The notes: generated by a model from the sequence alone, not told the origin. A stretch of DNA of 64,000 nt from Jejuia pallidilutea (GCF_002973595.1 NZ_PVEO01000004.1:62001-126000); one strand, 5' to 3'. Counted from the stretch's first letter, positions 26,371 through 35,909 are shown. Translations and numbers: made by a program.

Positions 26371-27972
26371 ATGAAAAAAGTATATAAAAATATTTTAATT
26401 TGTTTTTCTTTAATGGCTTTATTTGCAAGCTGTGAAGAAGAACTAGACCTAAGTAACCCTACTGCACTTTCTATAGAGGAGTTACTGCAAACAGACAACG
26501 GATTTATGTTTTTAGCAAACGGAGTTTTGGATGCTTATCAAAAAATTCCAGCAAATGAATTTTATTTAACAGAGCTAAGATCTGATAATTCAAGAGCAAA
26601 CTCAGAAAACGGGAATTTTCCATTAATAGCATCTTACAACGTAGATCCAAACAATGGTGACGTTGCTACATATTATTCCAATAATATGCATACCATAAAG
26701 CATGCAAATACTATTATTGATAACCGTTTTTTAGCGCCAGAATCGCAACAGTACACAGTTGGTGAGGCTTATTTTATGAGAGCGTTATGTCATTTTAACT
26801 TGGTGAGAGCATATAAAAATGTGCCGTATATTGACAAAGTTTTAGACATAAATAAAGAAGAAGCTTTAGATTATCCTCAACTACCAGAAGCAGAAGTTTA
26901 TGCAAAAATCATTAATGATTTTAAAACATCAATTGCTTATTTAGATGGTGTAGCGCAAAATAGGTATAGACCTTCTAAAGGTGCGGCAATATGCTTAGCG
27001 GCAAAAGCCTATTTAAGTCAGCCCAATCCTAATTATACAGAAGCAGAACTTTTATTGGCATCTGTTGTAGAAAATAACGATGCTTACAATTACAATTTGT
27101 TGTTTACAGAAAGAGACGATGCAGAACAGTTTGAATTTAACGCAGATCCTACCGATCCAACAATAGATGTAATAACAGATCAAGAATACTATGCTAATTT
27201 GGTTATAGATTTTGGAAATGTGTTTGGTAATGCTATTTCTGATGGGTATACCGATGGTGTACTAGACGGATCTTGGTCTAACAACCCAGCTCTAGAAATT
27301 AATAACGAAGTTATATTTGCCATAGCTTACGATTTGGTAAGCAGCGATAACTATGCTACAAGCGATAGTGGTTTAGATGATCAAGTTGAAACAGACTCTG
27401 AATCTCATAGTTTTGCTATGACATTACAAGGGCCATCTAACGGTGTAAATATTGCAACAGATGATCTTTTAGAAGTGATGACGCCAGAGTTGCAGCCAGT
27501 ACGTTTTTATGCTTCTTTAAATCCTATAGAATATGGTGCTTACCTCTCTAATAATACTGTAGATGTGTTTAATACAAAATTTCCAACTAATGGTGAAATT
27601 GGAGATAATGATTGGATTGTTTTACGATATGCAGACGTATTGTTATTATACGCAGAAGCAATTTTAGCAGGAAACGATAGCACTACCGATTCTAGAGCTA
27701 TAGATGCTTTTAACCAAGTTAGAGCTAGAGCAGGTTTAGAAGAAGTAGCCAATTTAACAAAGCAACAATTATTAGAAGAAAGAAGATTGGAGTTTTTATA
27801 CGAAAATCAACGTTTGTATGATTTGATTAGATTTGGTAAAGCCGATGAGGTTTTATCACAATTTTCAAACGAAAATAGTTTATTTTACACTCCGGAAAGG
27901 AAATATTTACCTTTCCCTCAAAGAGAAATAGATAACTTACCTAACTTCTACAATCAAAATAGTGGATACTAA
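26371..27972 (+). CDS. susD: SusD/RagB-like glycan-binding lipoprotein (alginate)
   Basis: Surface lipoprotein lid of the SusC transporter. Lipobox FASC21, then the TPR-rich SusD fold: NNMHTIKHANTIIDN and GEAYFMRALCHFNLVRAYKNVP in the N-terminal half, the variable binding loops in the middle, and the conserved C-terminal RYADVLLLYAEAIL, FNQVRARAGL, LLEERRLEFLYENQRLYDLIRFG and YLPFPQREIDNLPN. The 533-aa length is usual. It sits directly behind SusC and before two PKD lipoproteins. Confidence 0.95.
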   Translation: MKKVYKNILICFSLMALFASCEEELDLSNPTALSIEELLQTDNGFMFLANGVLDAYQKIPANEFYLTELRSDNSRANSENGNFPLIASYNVDPNNGDVATYYSNNMHTIKHANTIIDNRFLAPESQQYTVGEAYFMRALCHFNLVRAYKNVPYIDKVLDINKEEALDYPQLPEAEVYAKIINDFKTSIAYLDGVAQNRYRPSKGAAICLAAKAYLSQPNPNYTEAELLLASVVENNDAYNYNLLFTERDDAEQFEFNADPTDPTIDVITDQEYYANLVIDFGNVFGNAISDGYTDGVLDGSWSNNPALEINNEVIFAIAYDLVSSDNYATSDSGLDDQVETDSESHSFAMTLQGPSNGVNIATDDLLEVMTPELQPVRFYASLNPIEYGAYLSNNTVDVFNTKFPTNGEIGDNDWIVLRYADVLLLYAEAILAGNDSTTDSRAIDAFNQVRARAGLEEVANLTKQQLLEERRLEFLYENQRLYDLIRFGKADEVLSQFSNENSLFYTPERKYLPFPQREIDNLPNFYNQNSGY

Positions 27973-27987
27973 AAAAATCGCATAATT

Positions 27988-29190
27988 ATGAAAAAATATT
28001 TGTTTAATATAAAATATATAGTTCTAGGTACATTTGTAGCTCTAGCATCCTGTGTTAGTGATGATTTAGCTGATGTGGGTGATTTAGAAGACTTTACCGG
28101 TCCAACACCTTTTTACAGTGTAACCGATGTTACGTCTTCAGAATTTGACTGTAATGATGTTGAATTATGGGCAAAATACGAGTTTAATTTTCAAGCGGGT
28201 TCTAACCTAGCAGTAAATGGTACGCAGTATCAATGGGCTGTTACTCCGTTTGATGGTGTTACACTAATTAACAAAGATTTGCCAATACTGCAACAATCTA
28301 TTGAAGCAGAGTTAGCAACTGTTGTTGCATTGCAAGACGAAATTGATAAAATAGAATTTAAAATACCTTGTGAAACTAACCCAGCAAAAGTTGATGCACT
28401 AGAGGCTGAAGTTGCTGCTCTTCAAGGTCAGTTGGACGCTGCTGTAGCAAATCTTAGTGATGAAACCCTACAGAATGTAGCAAATTTAGAAGCTCAAATT
28501 GCAGCGTTACCACCAGCTACACTAGAAGATCAAGAATTAATTTTTTCTTTTCCAGGGCCAGGCGATTATACTGTTGCCTTAACGGTAACAGATAATTTAG
28601 GTAAGTCTGATACTACAGAAAAGATTATCACGGTAAACCAAGCTGTACCAACAATTCCGGTACCAGAAATTGCAGAAGCTAGTTTCGAAGACAATAGTTT
28701 ATTTGATGGAACAGGAGATGGTAGAGACTCATGGAGAGTACCAAGTAATGACGATTGGAGCCCTAAAGGAGGCGGTACTACTGTAATTCAAATAAACACT
28801 GATACTAACCCTGTAGATGCACCAAATTTACCAGATGGTGTACAAGCTGCTAAATTTCCTTCAGACGGCGCAAGAGTTGCCTATCAAGAAATAGAGGTTA
28901 CTCCAGGAGCAACTTATGTGTTAACTTATTTTAGTGCGTTTGAAGAAACTACTTTTGGTGAAATGACAGTTTCTATCTTAACACCAAATACATCAAGTTT
29001 TGCAGAAGCACAGTTAGAAGCAAACATTATTGCTTCTAGAACCGATACTAATGTTGGTAGGGTTGATAATGTTTTCAAAAAACATGCCATTACATTTGAT
29101 GCGGGTGAGAATGAAAGTGTAATAATATTTGCTACAAACTCCGGTGTTGAAGCCAGATTAGATGCATTCGATATTACAGTAAAACAATAA
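27988..29190 (+). CDS. PKD-type surface lipoprotein with coiled-coil insertion
   Basis: Lipobox ALASC22 and an acidic stretch behind it suggest a surface-exposed lipoprotein. A PKD-like domain starts around residue 40, reaches YQWAVTPFDGVTLI (81-94), is interrupted by heptad-rich helices at about 97-176 (EAELATVVALQDEIDKIE, KVDALEAEVAALQGQLDAA), and resumes with ELIFSFPGPGDYTVALTVTDN (183-203). Residues about 220-400 form a beta-sandwich resembling a carbohydrate-binding module. It sits between SusD and a triple-PKD lipoprotein, the usual place for surface glycan-binding proteins. Alginate binding is inferred. Confidence 0.75.
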   Translation: MKKYLFNIKYIVLGTFVALASCVSDDLADVGDLEDFTGPTPFYSVTDVTSSEFDCNDVELWAKYEFNFQAGSNLAVNGTQYQWAVTPFDGVTLINKDLPILQQSIEAELATVVALQDEIDKIEFKIPCETNPAKVDALEAEVAALQGQLDAAVANLSDETLQNVANLEAQIAALPPATLEDQELIFSFPGPGDYTVALTVTDNLGKSDTTEKIITVNQAVPTIPVPEIAEASFEDNSLFDGTGDGRDSWRVPSNDDWSPKGGGTTVIQINTDTNPVDAPNLPDGVQAAKFPSDGARVAYQEIEVTPGATYVLTYFSAFEETTFGEMTVSILTPNTSSFAEAQLEANIIASRTDTNVGRVDNVFKKHAITFDAGENESVIIFATNSGVEARLDAFDITVKQ

Positions 29191-29213
29191 TAAAGTTCTA
29201 AAAATTTAATATT

Positions 29214-30713
29214 ATGAATTATAAATTAAATAAAAAATTCAATAGCGGTGTTTTCGCACTATTGTTTATGCTTTTGGGCCTTATTTCTTGTTACGATAGT
29301 GGTTATGAAGAGTTCACGCCACCAACAGGAAATGTAAACAATATACAGCCAAATACACTTTTTACTACAAGTACTAGTGCTGACAATAATTTAACAATAG
29401 TATTTAGAAGTTATTCTACAGATGCTACTTCTTATTTATGGGATTTTGGAGATGGTAATACATCTACAGAGGCTAATCCAGATTATACATATGCTACTGG
29501 TGGTTTGTATTCAGTGAAACTTACTACAACCAGTTCAGACGGTTTAGTAGCTGAAGCTACATCGCAAGTGGCTCCTGTATTTGTAGATTTTACTTTTTCA
29601 TCAATAGATTCTGAAGTTACATTTAACAACCTAACAACTGGTGCAAGTAAATTGGTTTGGGATTTTGGTGATGGCGAAACTGTAGAATGGAATGCTGAAG
29701 ATGGTGAAGATGATGCAGATTTTAGCCCTGTTTATTCATACAAAACAGCTGAAACCTTTGTAGCTACACTTACAGCTACTAACTTTTTAGGAGACGAAGT
29801 TTCTGTGAGTAAAAATATAGAAGGCCTAGTATTATCTACAGTTCCAGATTTTACTTTTGATGTATCTTCTCTTACGGTAGACTTTACAGATGCTTCAATT
29901 TTAGCAGTATCGCATAGTTGGGATTTTGGAGATGGAAATACATCAACAGAAGTTAACCCAACACATACTTATGCTGCCGCAGGCACTTACGATGTAACAT
30001 TAACAACAACTAACGATGCCGGTGTGTCTAGAAGTGTTACAAAACCAGTACCAGTTGGAGGTATAGAACCTACATTTAAAGTTATTGTTCAAAACAGTCA
30101 ATGTAATGATCATACATCAAATACTGGTGATAATGCCGATGCTTGGGACATGACTCCTAACAGTACAGTAGTAGACGATAACCTAGGAACCATAGATAGC
30201 CCATACAGAGCGCTTTGGTATAATTCTGATTTGAACGCTTATATAGATGCTAATTTTTGTACTAACGAGCAACCAGGATCTACAAGCGACGGAAACAAAT
30301 TTGGACCAAACGCAGGTGGCGGTAGAGGAGTAAAAATAAGCAATAGCTGCCGTCGTCTATACCAATTGGTAGCGGTTGAACCAGGTGTTGAGTATACCTT
30401 TACTATAGATTCTCGTTCTGAGGCAGAAGGTGTTAATACTGAGGTGTTTATTTTAAATAATGAAATTACCACAGAAGAAGCTATAAATACCGAAGCTGCA
30501 CGAGCTATTAACACAGATGGATATGCTTTGATAGATAACGATTTTAACAGTTCTAAATCGTCAAGTACTAACGATACCTTTACTACAACTACAATTACAT
30601 TTGAAGCTACAGCTAATATCGCTGTAATTTATGTAAGAGCATTAAATGCTGTTGATAGTAGTAACGAGGTGTTCTATGATAATATAGATATTATTACCCC
30701 TGGATTTGATTAA
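29214..30713 (+). CDS. Triple-PKD surface glycan-binding lipoprotein
   Basis: Lipobox GLISC26. Three PKD domains follow, marked by YLWDFGDGNTSTEANPDYTY (first), LVWDFGDGETVEWNAEDGED (second) and HSWDFGDGNTSTEVNPTHTY (third), each ending in a V-x-L-T-x-T strand. Residues about 290-499 form a C-terminal domain with VKISNSCRRLYQLVAVEPG and an extended beta pattern, similar in layout to the end of the preceding lipoprotein. It is co-directional, 23 bp after that gene and 34 bp before PL7. Probable role is holding alginate at the surface for SusCD. Confidence 0.78.
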   Translation: MNYKLNKKFNSGVFALLFMLLGLISCYDSGYEEFTPPTGNVNNIQPNTLFTTSTSADNNLTIVFRSYSTDATSYLWDFGDGNTSTEANPDYTYATGGLYSVKLTTTSSDGLVAEATSQVAPVFVDFTFSSIDSEVTFNNLTTGASKLVWDFGDGETVEWNAEDGEDDADFSPVYSYKTAETFVATLTATNFLGDEVSVSKNIEGLVLSTVPDFTFDVSSLTVDFTDASILAVSHSWDFGDGNTSTEVNPTHTYAAAGTYDVTLTTTNDAGVSRSVTKPVPVGGIEPTFKVIVQNSQCNDHTSNTGDNADAWDMTPNSTVVDDNLGTIDSPYRALWYNSDLNAYIDANFCTNEQPGSTSDGNKFGPNAGGGRGVKISNSCRRLYQLVAVEPGVEYTFTIDSRSEAEGVNTEVFILNNEITTEEAINTEAARAINTDGYALIDNDFNSSKSSSTNDTFTTTTITFEATANIAVIYVRALNAVDSSNEVFYDNIDIITPGFD

Positions 30714-30747
30714 AAATTAAACATCCAGAATAATAAACAAAGCAAAA

Positions 30748-31662
30748 ATGAAACACTTCCGAAAAGAAATATTAAGTATTATTTTAATAGTCTTTATATC
30801 TGTAAACGCTACTTGTCAAGATAAGGTAGGTAGCGTTTCAGATTCGGATGTTAAAGTTGAGAAAAGGAAGAAAAAAAGGAAAAAAAAGTATAAGCTGCCA
30901 AATATAGATTTAAGCCATTGGAAAGTTACACTGCCTATTAAAAATGATGCAGGAAAACCTTATGAAATTGAACCACCAGAAATATTCGATTTCGCAAGCA
31001 ATCCTGTAGCAAAACCTTATATGTACATAGACTCAACAAAAGGAGCCATAGTGTTTCATGCAATGCCAACTACATCTACAACACGGAATACCAAATACTC
31101 AAGGTCCGAACTTAGAGAACAAATGGTGCCAGGTAATAATAATGTAAATTGGACATTTGCACAGGGTGGTAACCTAAAGGGTAAAATCCAAATGGAACAA
31201 ACCACAAAAGATGCCGAGGGTAAGTACCATAGAACTATTATAATGCAAATACATGGGCGCTTAACTAACGAGCAGCGCGATTTAATTGGGCAAGATGATA
31301 ATAATGCGCCACCAATTTTAAAAATATATTGGGATAAAGGTAAGGTGCGGGTAAAAACTAAAGTGCTTAAAAATTTAAATGCCTCAGATATGGAATTGCT
31401 CCATGAAGATGCTTGGGGAGATGACGAAGGATTTAGTTTTGAACAAGAAGTAGGATTTAGAAAGTTTACATTAGAAGTGCAAGTTTCAGAAGGTAAAATG
31501 GTTGTAATACTAAATGGTAACGAGTATAAAGTTTACGAGAATATCCATATGCGAAGATGGGGTATTTTCGAAAATTATTTCAAGGCTGGAAATTATTTTC
31601 AGTCTAGAGATGAAGGTTCATTTTCAAAAGTAAAATTTTATGATTTAGAAGTAAGTCACTAG
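30748..31662 (+). CDS. PL7 alginate lyase (alginate_lyase2 fold)
   Basis: Endo-acting beta-jelly-roll alginate lyase. The signal peptide ends near NATCQ24 and is followed by a very basic segment (residues 36-48, mostly Lys and Arg). All three PL7 signatures are present: R119-S-E-L-R-E, Q167-I-H169, and YFKAGNYFQ (277-285) with catalytic Y283. A QIH rather than QVH motif is usually associated with activity on G-containing blocks. Length is 304 aa, a single catalytic domain. It ends the SusCD operon. Confidence 0.94.
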   Translation: MKHFRKEILSIILIVFISVNATCQDKVGSVSDSDVKVEKRKKKRKKKYKLPNIDLSHWKVTLPIKNDAGKPYEIEPPEIFDFASNPVAKPYMYIDSTKGAIVFHAMPTTSTTRNTKYSRSELREQMVPGNNNVNWTFAQGGNLKGKIQMEQTTKDAEGKYHRTIIMQIHGRLTNEQRDLIGQDDNNAPPILKIYWDKGKVRVKTKVLKNLNASDMELLHEDAWGDDEGFSFEQEVGFRKFTLEVQVSEGKMVVILNGNEYKVYENIHMRRWGIFENYFKAGNYFQSRDEGSFSKVKFYDLEVSH

Positions 31663-31666
31663 GCAC

Positions 31667-31690
31667 AATAAAAACCGGTTTTTTATTTTA
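31667..31690. terminator. Possible bidirectional terminator after PL7
   Basis: A palindrome, AATAAAAACC followed by GGTTTTTTATT, with a T-rich right side lies 5 bp past the PL7 stop. The central loop is minimal (CCGG), so it is only moderately convincing. Confidence 0.4.
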
Positions 31691-31803
31691 GCCTAAGATT
31701 ACTTTAAAATGTTTAATTGTCTTGAGAAAAAGTAACATTTTTGAAGTTAAAAAACTGTATATAACAATTATGCCTTTCTGCTAACTCTTAAAATTAGGAT
31801 GAC

Positions 31804-32541
31804 ATGAAATTAGAATCATTAACAATTAACGGTAACCGTAGTGCCCAAAATTGTATTATCGATAAAATACGGGAGCTTATTAATTATAAAAATTTAGAAC
31901 CAGGTGATAAACTACCTTCAGAAAGAATGTTGTCTGAAAAATTTGAAGTTTCTCGAAGTGCTGTTCGAGAAGCCATAAACAGAATGGAGTTTTATGGCCT
32001 TTTAAAATCTATTCCTCAAAGTGGAACATTTGTAGCAAACATAGGTGTTATTGCAATGAATGGAATGATTGATGATATTCTGCGATTAGATGAGCCAGAT
32101 TTTAAATCGCTTGTAGAAACCAGAATATTGTTAGAGTTAAAAACTTGCAGATTAGCAGCTTTAAGACGTACCGAGGAAGACTTAATTAAAATGGAAGAAG
32201 CATTAGAGGCTTATTCTAATAAAGTAATTAACGGTGAAGACGCAGTTCAAGAAGATTTATTGTTTCACCTCTCAATAGCAAGAGCAAGTGGCAATAGTAC
32301 AATAAATACTTTTATGTTGATTATTACACCAGAGATTATTACAAATTTTGAACGCCATCATGTGTGCGACAAAGGGCTGGCGCAAGAAGGTATTCAAGAA
32401 CATATGGCAATATTTGAGGCGATTAAAAATCAAGATCCTCAACTAGCCAAACAAAAAATGAAGGAACATTTTAAAATACTATATCAATACTGTTATAATA
32501 CACAGATAAATAATAATAACAAACTAAAACTAAACACGTGA
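31804..32541 (+). CDS. FadR-subfamily GntR regulator, probable uronate-responsive repressor
   Basis: Likely regulator of the alginate genes. Residues about 15-85 are the GntR winged helix (LEPGDKLPSERMLSEKFEVS, then SRSAVREAINRMEFYGLL and SIPQSGTFV). Residues about 95-235 are an all-helical FCD ligand domain with the metal-site pattern LLFHLSIARASGNS and EHMAIFEAI. The family includes UxuR, ExuR and LldR, whose operators are TTGGT-type palindromes like the four arrays in this window. It overlaps the MFS transporter by 4 bp. I see no TGGTNNACCA site in its own 141-bp upstream region. Confidence 0.9.
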   Translation: MKLESLTINGNRSAQNCIIDKIRELINYKNLEPGDKLPSERMLSEKFEVSRSAVREAINRMEFYGLLKSIPQSGTFVANIGVIAMNGMIDDILRLDEPDFKSLVETRILLELKTCRLAALRRTEEDLIKMEEALEAYSNKVINGEDAVQEDLLFHLSIARASGNSTINTFMLIITPEIITNFERHHVCDKGLAQEGIQEHMAIFEAIKNQDPQLAKQKMKEHFKILYQYCYNTQINNNNKLKLNT

Positions 32542-33824
32542 AAATTAAAGGATTAAGATGGGCGATTATAGGATTAATATTCCTAGCCACAGTTATAAAT
32601 TACATTGATAGAAGCGCATTAGGTATTATGTGGGGAGGTATAGACAAAGAAGGTACTATAGCCCATTCTCTTCAATTAACCAAAGATGATTACGCATTAA
32701 TACTAAACATCTTTATGGTTTTCTATGCTTTAGGACAACTGTTTTCAGGTAAACTTTTTGATAAAGTAGGTACAAGAATAGGGTACGTTATAAGTATTGG
32801 TGTTTGGGGTATATCTTCATTTTTACACTCTACGGTAAGCGGTTTATTCTCTCTTGCTTTCTTTAGAAGTACTCTAGGTATTTCAGAGGCTGGTAACTGG
32901 CCAGGAGCTGTAAAAAGTAATGCAGAATGGTTTCCTATAAAAGAAAGAGCAATAGCACAAGGTTTATTTAACGCGGGCGCCTCTATAGGATCTGTAGTTG
33001 CTCCACCTCTTATTGCTGCTCTATTTGTAGCATTTGGTTGGAGAATTACTTTTATGGTAATTGGTTCTTTTGGTATTTTATGGGTTATTCCTTGGTTATT
33101 AATTAATAAGGCAGGACCAAAAAAGCACCCTTGGATAACTAAAGAAGAGCAAAAATTTATTCTTGAAGGACAGAGTAAGGCAGATCAAGATGCAACAGAA
33201 ACAACTAAAGGTAAAAGTTTAAAGGAAATCCTTTCGTATAAAGAATCTTGGTCGGTAGTAATTGGTCGTTTCTTTTTAGAACCAATTTGGTGGCTATTTG
33301 TTGGTTGGATGCCAATATATCTTTTCGATGTGTATGGATTTAATGTAAAAGAGGTTGGTATGTTCTTATGGGTGCCTTATGTAGGAGCAGCCGTAGGTAG
33401 TATTGCGGGAGGATATGTTTCAGGTAAGATTATAGCAAAAACAAACTCTATAGATAAAGGTAGAAAAACAACCGTCTTTATAGGAGGCGTTATTATGTTG
33501 CTAGGATTAATTGCAACCGTATTAATGGGAAATACAGCAGAGAAATTCGTAGCTATAGTATTTGTAGTACTTTTTGGCTTTCAATTCGCCATTAGTAACG
33601 TGCAAACTCTTCCAAGTGATTTTTTCAGTGGAAAATCTGTAGGATCTTTAGCTGGCCTTGGAGGTATGATAGGTGTGTTCTCTGTAATTGTAATGAACTT
33701 CTTGGTACCTATAGTAGTTGCAAAATTTTCTTATACACCAATTTTTATTGCAATTGCAATTTTTGTTCCTCTAGGTGTTGGGGCAATTTATTTCTTTGCT
33801 AGAAACATAAAATCGGTAGAATAA
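32538..33824 (+). CDS. MFS transporter of the hexuronate (ACS) type
   Basis: Inner-membrane transporter, probably importing DEH or another monouronate into the cytoplasm. GTG start overlaps the regulator stop by 4 bp, showing translational coupling. About 12 membrane helices; the first is followed by INYIDRSALGIM, the LDR-type signature of anion:cation symporters such as ExuT, and GKLFDKVGTRIGY is the MFS loop 2-3 motif. GISEAGNWPGAVKSNAEWFP is also typical of ExuT relatives. Length is 428 aa. Substrate is inferred from the family and from the neighbouring DEH reductase. Confidence 0.88.
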   Translation: MKIKGLRWAIIGLIFLATVINYIDRSALGIMWGGIDKEGTIAHSLQLTKDDYALILNIFMVFYALGQLFSGKLFDKVGTRIGYVISIGVWGISSFLHSTVSGLFSLAFFRSTLGISEAGNWPGAVKSNAEWFPIKERAIAQGLFNAGASIGSVVAPPLIAALFVAFGWRITFMVIGSFGILWVIPWLLINKAGPKKHPWITKEEQKFILEGQSKADQDATETTKGKSLKEILSYKESWSVVIGRFFLEPIWWLFVGWMPIYLFDVYGFNVKEVGMFLWVPYVGAAVGSIAGGYVSGKIIAKTNSIDKGRKTTVFIGGVIMLLGLIATVLMGNTAEKFVAIVFVVLFGFQFAISNVQTLPSDFFSGKSVGSLAGLGGMIGVFSVIVMNFLVPIVVAKFSYTPIFIAIAIFVPLGVGAIYFFARNIKSVE

Positions 33825-33860
33825 ATAATAAAAACAAGTATTAAAATTAAATAAAACAAC

Positions 33861-34625
33861 ATGAGCAATTTAAATGAAAAAGTAGCTGTTATAACAGGCG
33901 CAACTGGAGGTATTGGTTTTCAAGTAGCCAAAAGACTAGGGAAAGATGGTTTTACAGTGGTATTAAATGGTATTGAAGATGAAGCTGGAGCTAAGCGAGT
34001 AGAAGAATTAAAAGCAGAAGGTATTACTGCCGAGTATTATGGGTTTGATGTTACTGACGAAGAAGCTGTAACCTCAAACATTACAAAAATTGGAGACAAG
34101 TATGGTAAAATTGACGTTCTTGTAAACAATGCAGGTGGTTTAGGTGGTAGATCTAGATTTGAAGAAATGACTACAGAGTTTTATAGATTTGTTATGGCTC
34201 TTAACTTAGATTCAACATTTTTCGCATCTAGAGCAGCTATTCCATATTTAAAAAAGAGTGATTATCCTTCAATTATAAACTACACGTCAATTGCAGGTTG
34301 GAATGCGGGTGGCCCTGGTGCAGGAGTTTATGGTACATCTAAAGCGGCAGTTCATGCAATTACTAGAGCTTTAGCTAAAGATTTAGCTGAATATGGCATT
34401 AGAGTAAATGCTGTGTCACCTGGTACTGTTGATACTGATTTTCACAAGCAAATTAAAACTACCAAACCAGAAGTTTTTGCTTCTTGGAAAAACAACATTT
34501 TGTTAAACAGATTAGGTCAACCAGAAGAAGTGGCTTCTGTTGTTTCATTCTTAGCAGGTAAAGATTCTGCGTTCCTTACAGCTGAAACCATTCAAGTTGG
34601 TGGAGGACAAGGTCTAGGTATCTAA
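33861..34625 (+). CDS. SDR oxidoreductase, probable DEH reductase
   Basis: Probably reduces 4-deoxy-L-erythro-5-hexoseulose uronate to 2-keto-3-deoxygluconate. Classical SDR of 254 aa: TGATGGIG at residues 12-19, NNAGG, the catalytic YGTSKAAVHA with Tyr and Lys, and VNAVSPGTVDTDF. It follows the MFS gene by 36 bp and precedes a strong terminator. KduD or another sugar dehydrogenase is the alternative, but position in an alginate operon favours DEH reductase. Confidence 0.82.
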   Translation: MSNLNEKVAVITGATGGIGFQVAKRLGKDGFTVVLNGIEDEAGAKRVEELKAEGITAEYYGFDVTDEEAVTSNITKIGDKYGKIDVLVNNAGGLGGRSRFEEMTTEFYRFVMALNLDSTFFASRAAIPYLKKSDYPSIINYTSIAGWNAGGPGAGVYGTSKAAVHAITRALAKDLAEYGIRVNAVSPGTVDTDFHKQIKTTKPEVFASWKNNILLNRLGQPEEVASVVSFLAGKDSAFLTAETIQVGGGQGLGI

Positions 34626-34666
34626 AACTAAAACTGTTTTTAAGTATAGATAATGTAAGTGTTAAT

Positions 34667-34706
34667 AATGCTCGCTTAATGTTAAATTAAGCGGGCATTG
34701 TTTTTT
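34667..34706 (+). terminator. Strong intrinsic terminator ending the alginate locus
   Basis: A 14-bp stem (AATGCTCGCTTAAT, 34667-34680; ATTAAGCGGGCATT, 34686-34699) with one G-T pair, a 5-nt loop and a T6 run at 34701-34706. It lies 41 bp after the SDR stop, and its U-run touches the end of the convergent PL28-like gene. Confidence 0.9.
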
Positions 34707-35772
34707 ATTGTATCATGCACTTTAAAACTTGTATTGGTTGTTTTGATTTAGTAAATACTATATAATACAATCCAGCGTTCAAATCGGAAACATCTAACTT
34801 TAATTTTTTCAAACGTTTAGTAGTAGGTATTTGTTTTCCTAAAGCATCATAAAGTAAAATAGCATCGTAGTCAATATGTTTTGTGGTTTTTAAAGTAACA
34901 AAACCACGAGTAGGGTTTGGTACTAATACTATTGTATCACGAATACTGTTAAAATTATCAACGTCTAGGTTTTCAATTTCTTCAATACTAAAATTAGCAA
35001 ATAGAACTGTTTCGTCTCTTAAATCGGTAGGGTTGTTTAAACTTCTATAAATACCCCATTTTGGTCTTGCTATACTGGCGCCTAATTGCCAATTTACAAT
35101 ATCATTATCGCTGTAGTTAAATAGTGTAGCATTATCGCTTACTCTATTTATACTTATGTTATAACTTCCAGAACTACCATATGTAATAGTTTCAACCACT
35201 GCTACCCAGGTGCCTTTAAAAGGCGTTAAATCTGTTTCGCTAAGTGTTGTTTGGGTGTTTGTTTCTGCATATCTTAATTGTAATTTATCAGGAGATCCTT
35301 TTCTTAATGTTAATGTATACATAGGCATGCTGGCGTTGGGCCCACCAACAGATTTAATTTGATGTATATGAGTAAAGCTAGAAGAAGGCTGAAAACCGGC
35401 ATCGATTTTAAACTTCCATTTATAAATAACGGTTTCTCCCTCTACGGCTAGAAGATTATCAGGCGATTTATCATATGTTTTTATTTCATTACGCTGCCTG
35501 TCGAAATTTATGCATCTATCGTTATCAGGCGTTTTATGTATAAAAAAGCGAAATACATTGGTGTTTAATTCTGCATCAAACACTTCGTTAATATGTCTTC
35601 CAAAAGCAGGATGACTACAATCGGGAGCTTCAACAACATTATAGCCTGGGGCTAGTACGGCATTTATAAGTTCGTAGGTGTTTCCTGGGCCATTAGCATC
35701 TAATGTAACTTGTCCACATGCTGAACAATAGAAGCACAAATATATTATAGTTGTAAAAATTAGTTTTTTCAT
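34705..35772 (-). CDS. PL28-like ulvan lyase with T9SS C-terminal domain
   Basis: Probable endo-lyase that cleaves ulvan. The signal peptide ends near ACGQ21. Residues about 22-270 form a beta-jelly-roll with DANGPGNTYELINAVLAPGY, FRFFIHKTPDNDRC, NFDRQRNEIKTYDKSPDN, FTHIHQIKSVGG and RPKWGIYRSLNNPTDLRDE, the pattern I associate with family PL28 (Nonlabens-type ulvan lyases). Residues about 275-355 are a type IX secretion C-terminal domain (VPNPTRGFVTLK, LNAGLYYIVF). It is divergent from the beta-helix gene, and the 201-bp gap carries a GTAC-type motif. PL assignment is by memory of the family, not by search. Confidence 0.72.
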   Translation of the reverse strand: MKKLIFTTIIYLCFYCSACGQVTLDANGPGNTYELINAVLAPGYNVVEAPDCSHPAFGRHINEVFDAELNTNVFRFFIHKTPDNDRCINFDRQRNEIKTYDKSPDNLLAVEGETVIYKWKFKIDAGFQPSSSFTHIHQIKSVGGPNASMPMYTLTLRKGSPDKLQLRYAETNTQTTLSETDLTPFKGTWVAVVETITYGSSGSYNISINRVSDNATLFNYSDNDIVNWQLGASIARPKWGIYRSLNNPTDLRDETVLFANFSIEEIENLDVDNFNSIRDTIVLVPNPTRGFVTLKTTKHIDYDAILLYDALGKQIPTTKRLKKLKLDVSDLNAGLYYIVFTKSKQPIQVLKCMIQ

Positions 35773-35909
35773 AGGTAGCCAAAAAGTGTAAAAAGAATTA
35801 AAATATTATAGTTTATATAAAACAAAAACCAAAAGGGCAGTCTGTTTTCTTAAACTTTAGGTTTTCAAGCTAAATTTACAGGAATTAGAACAATTATACT
35901 ACCAATTAT

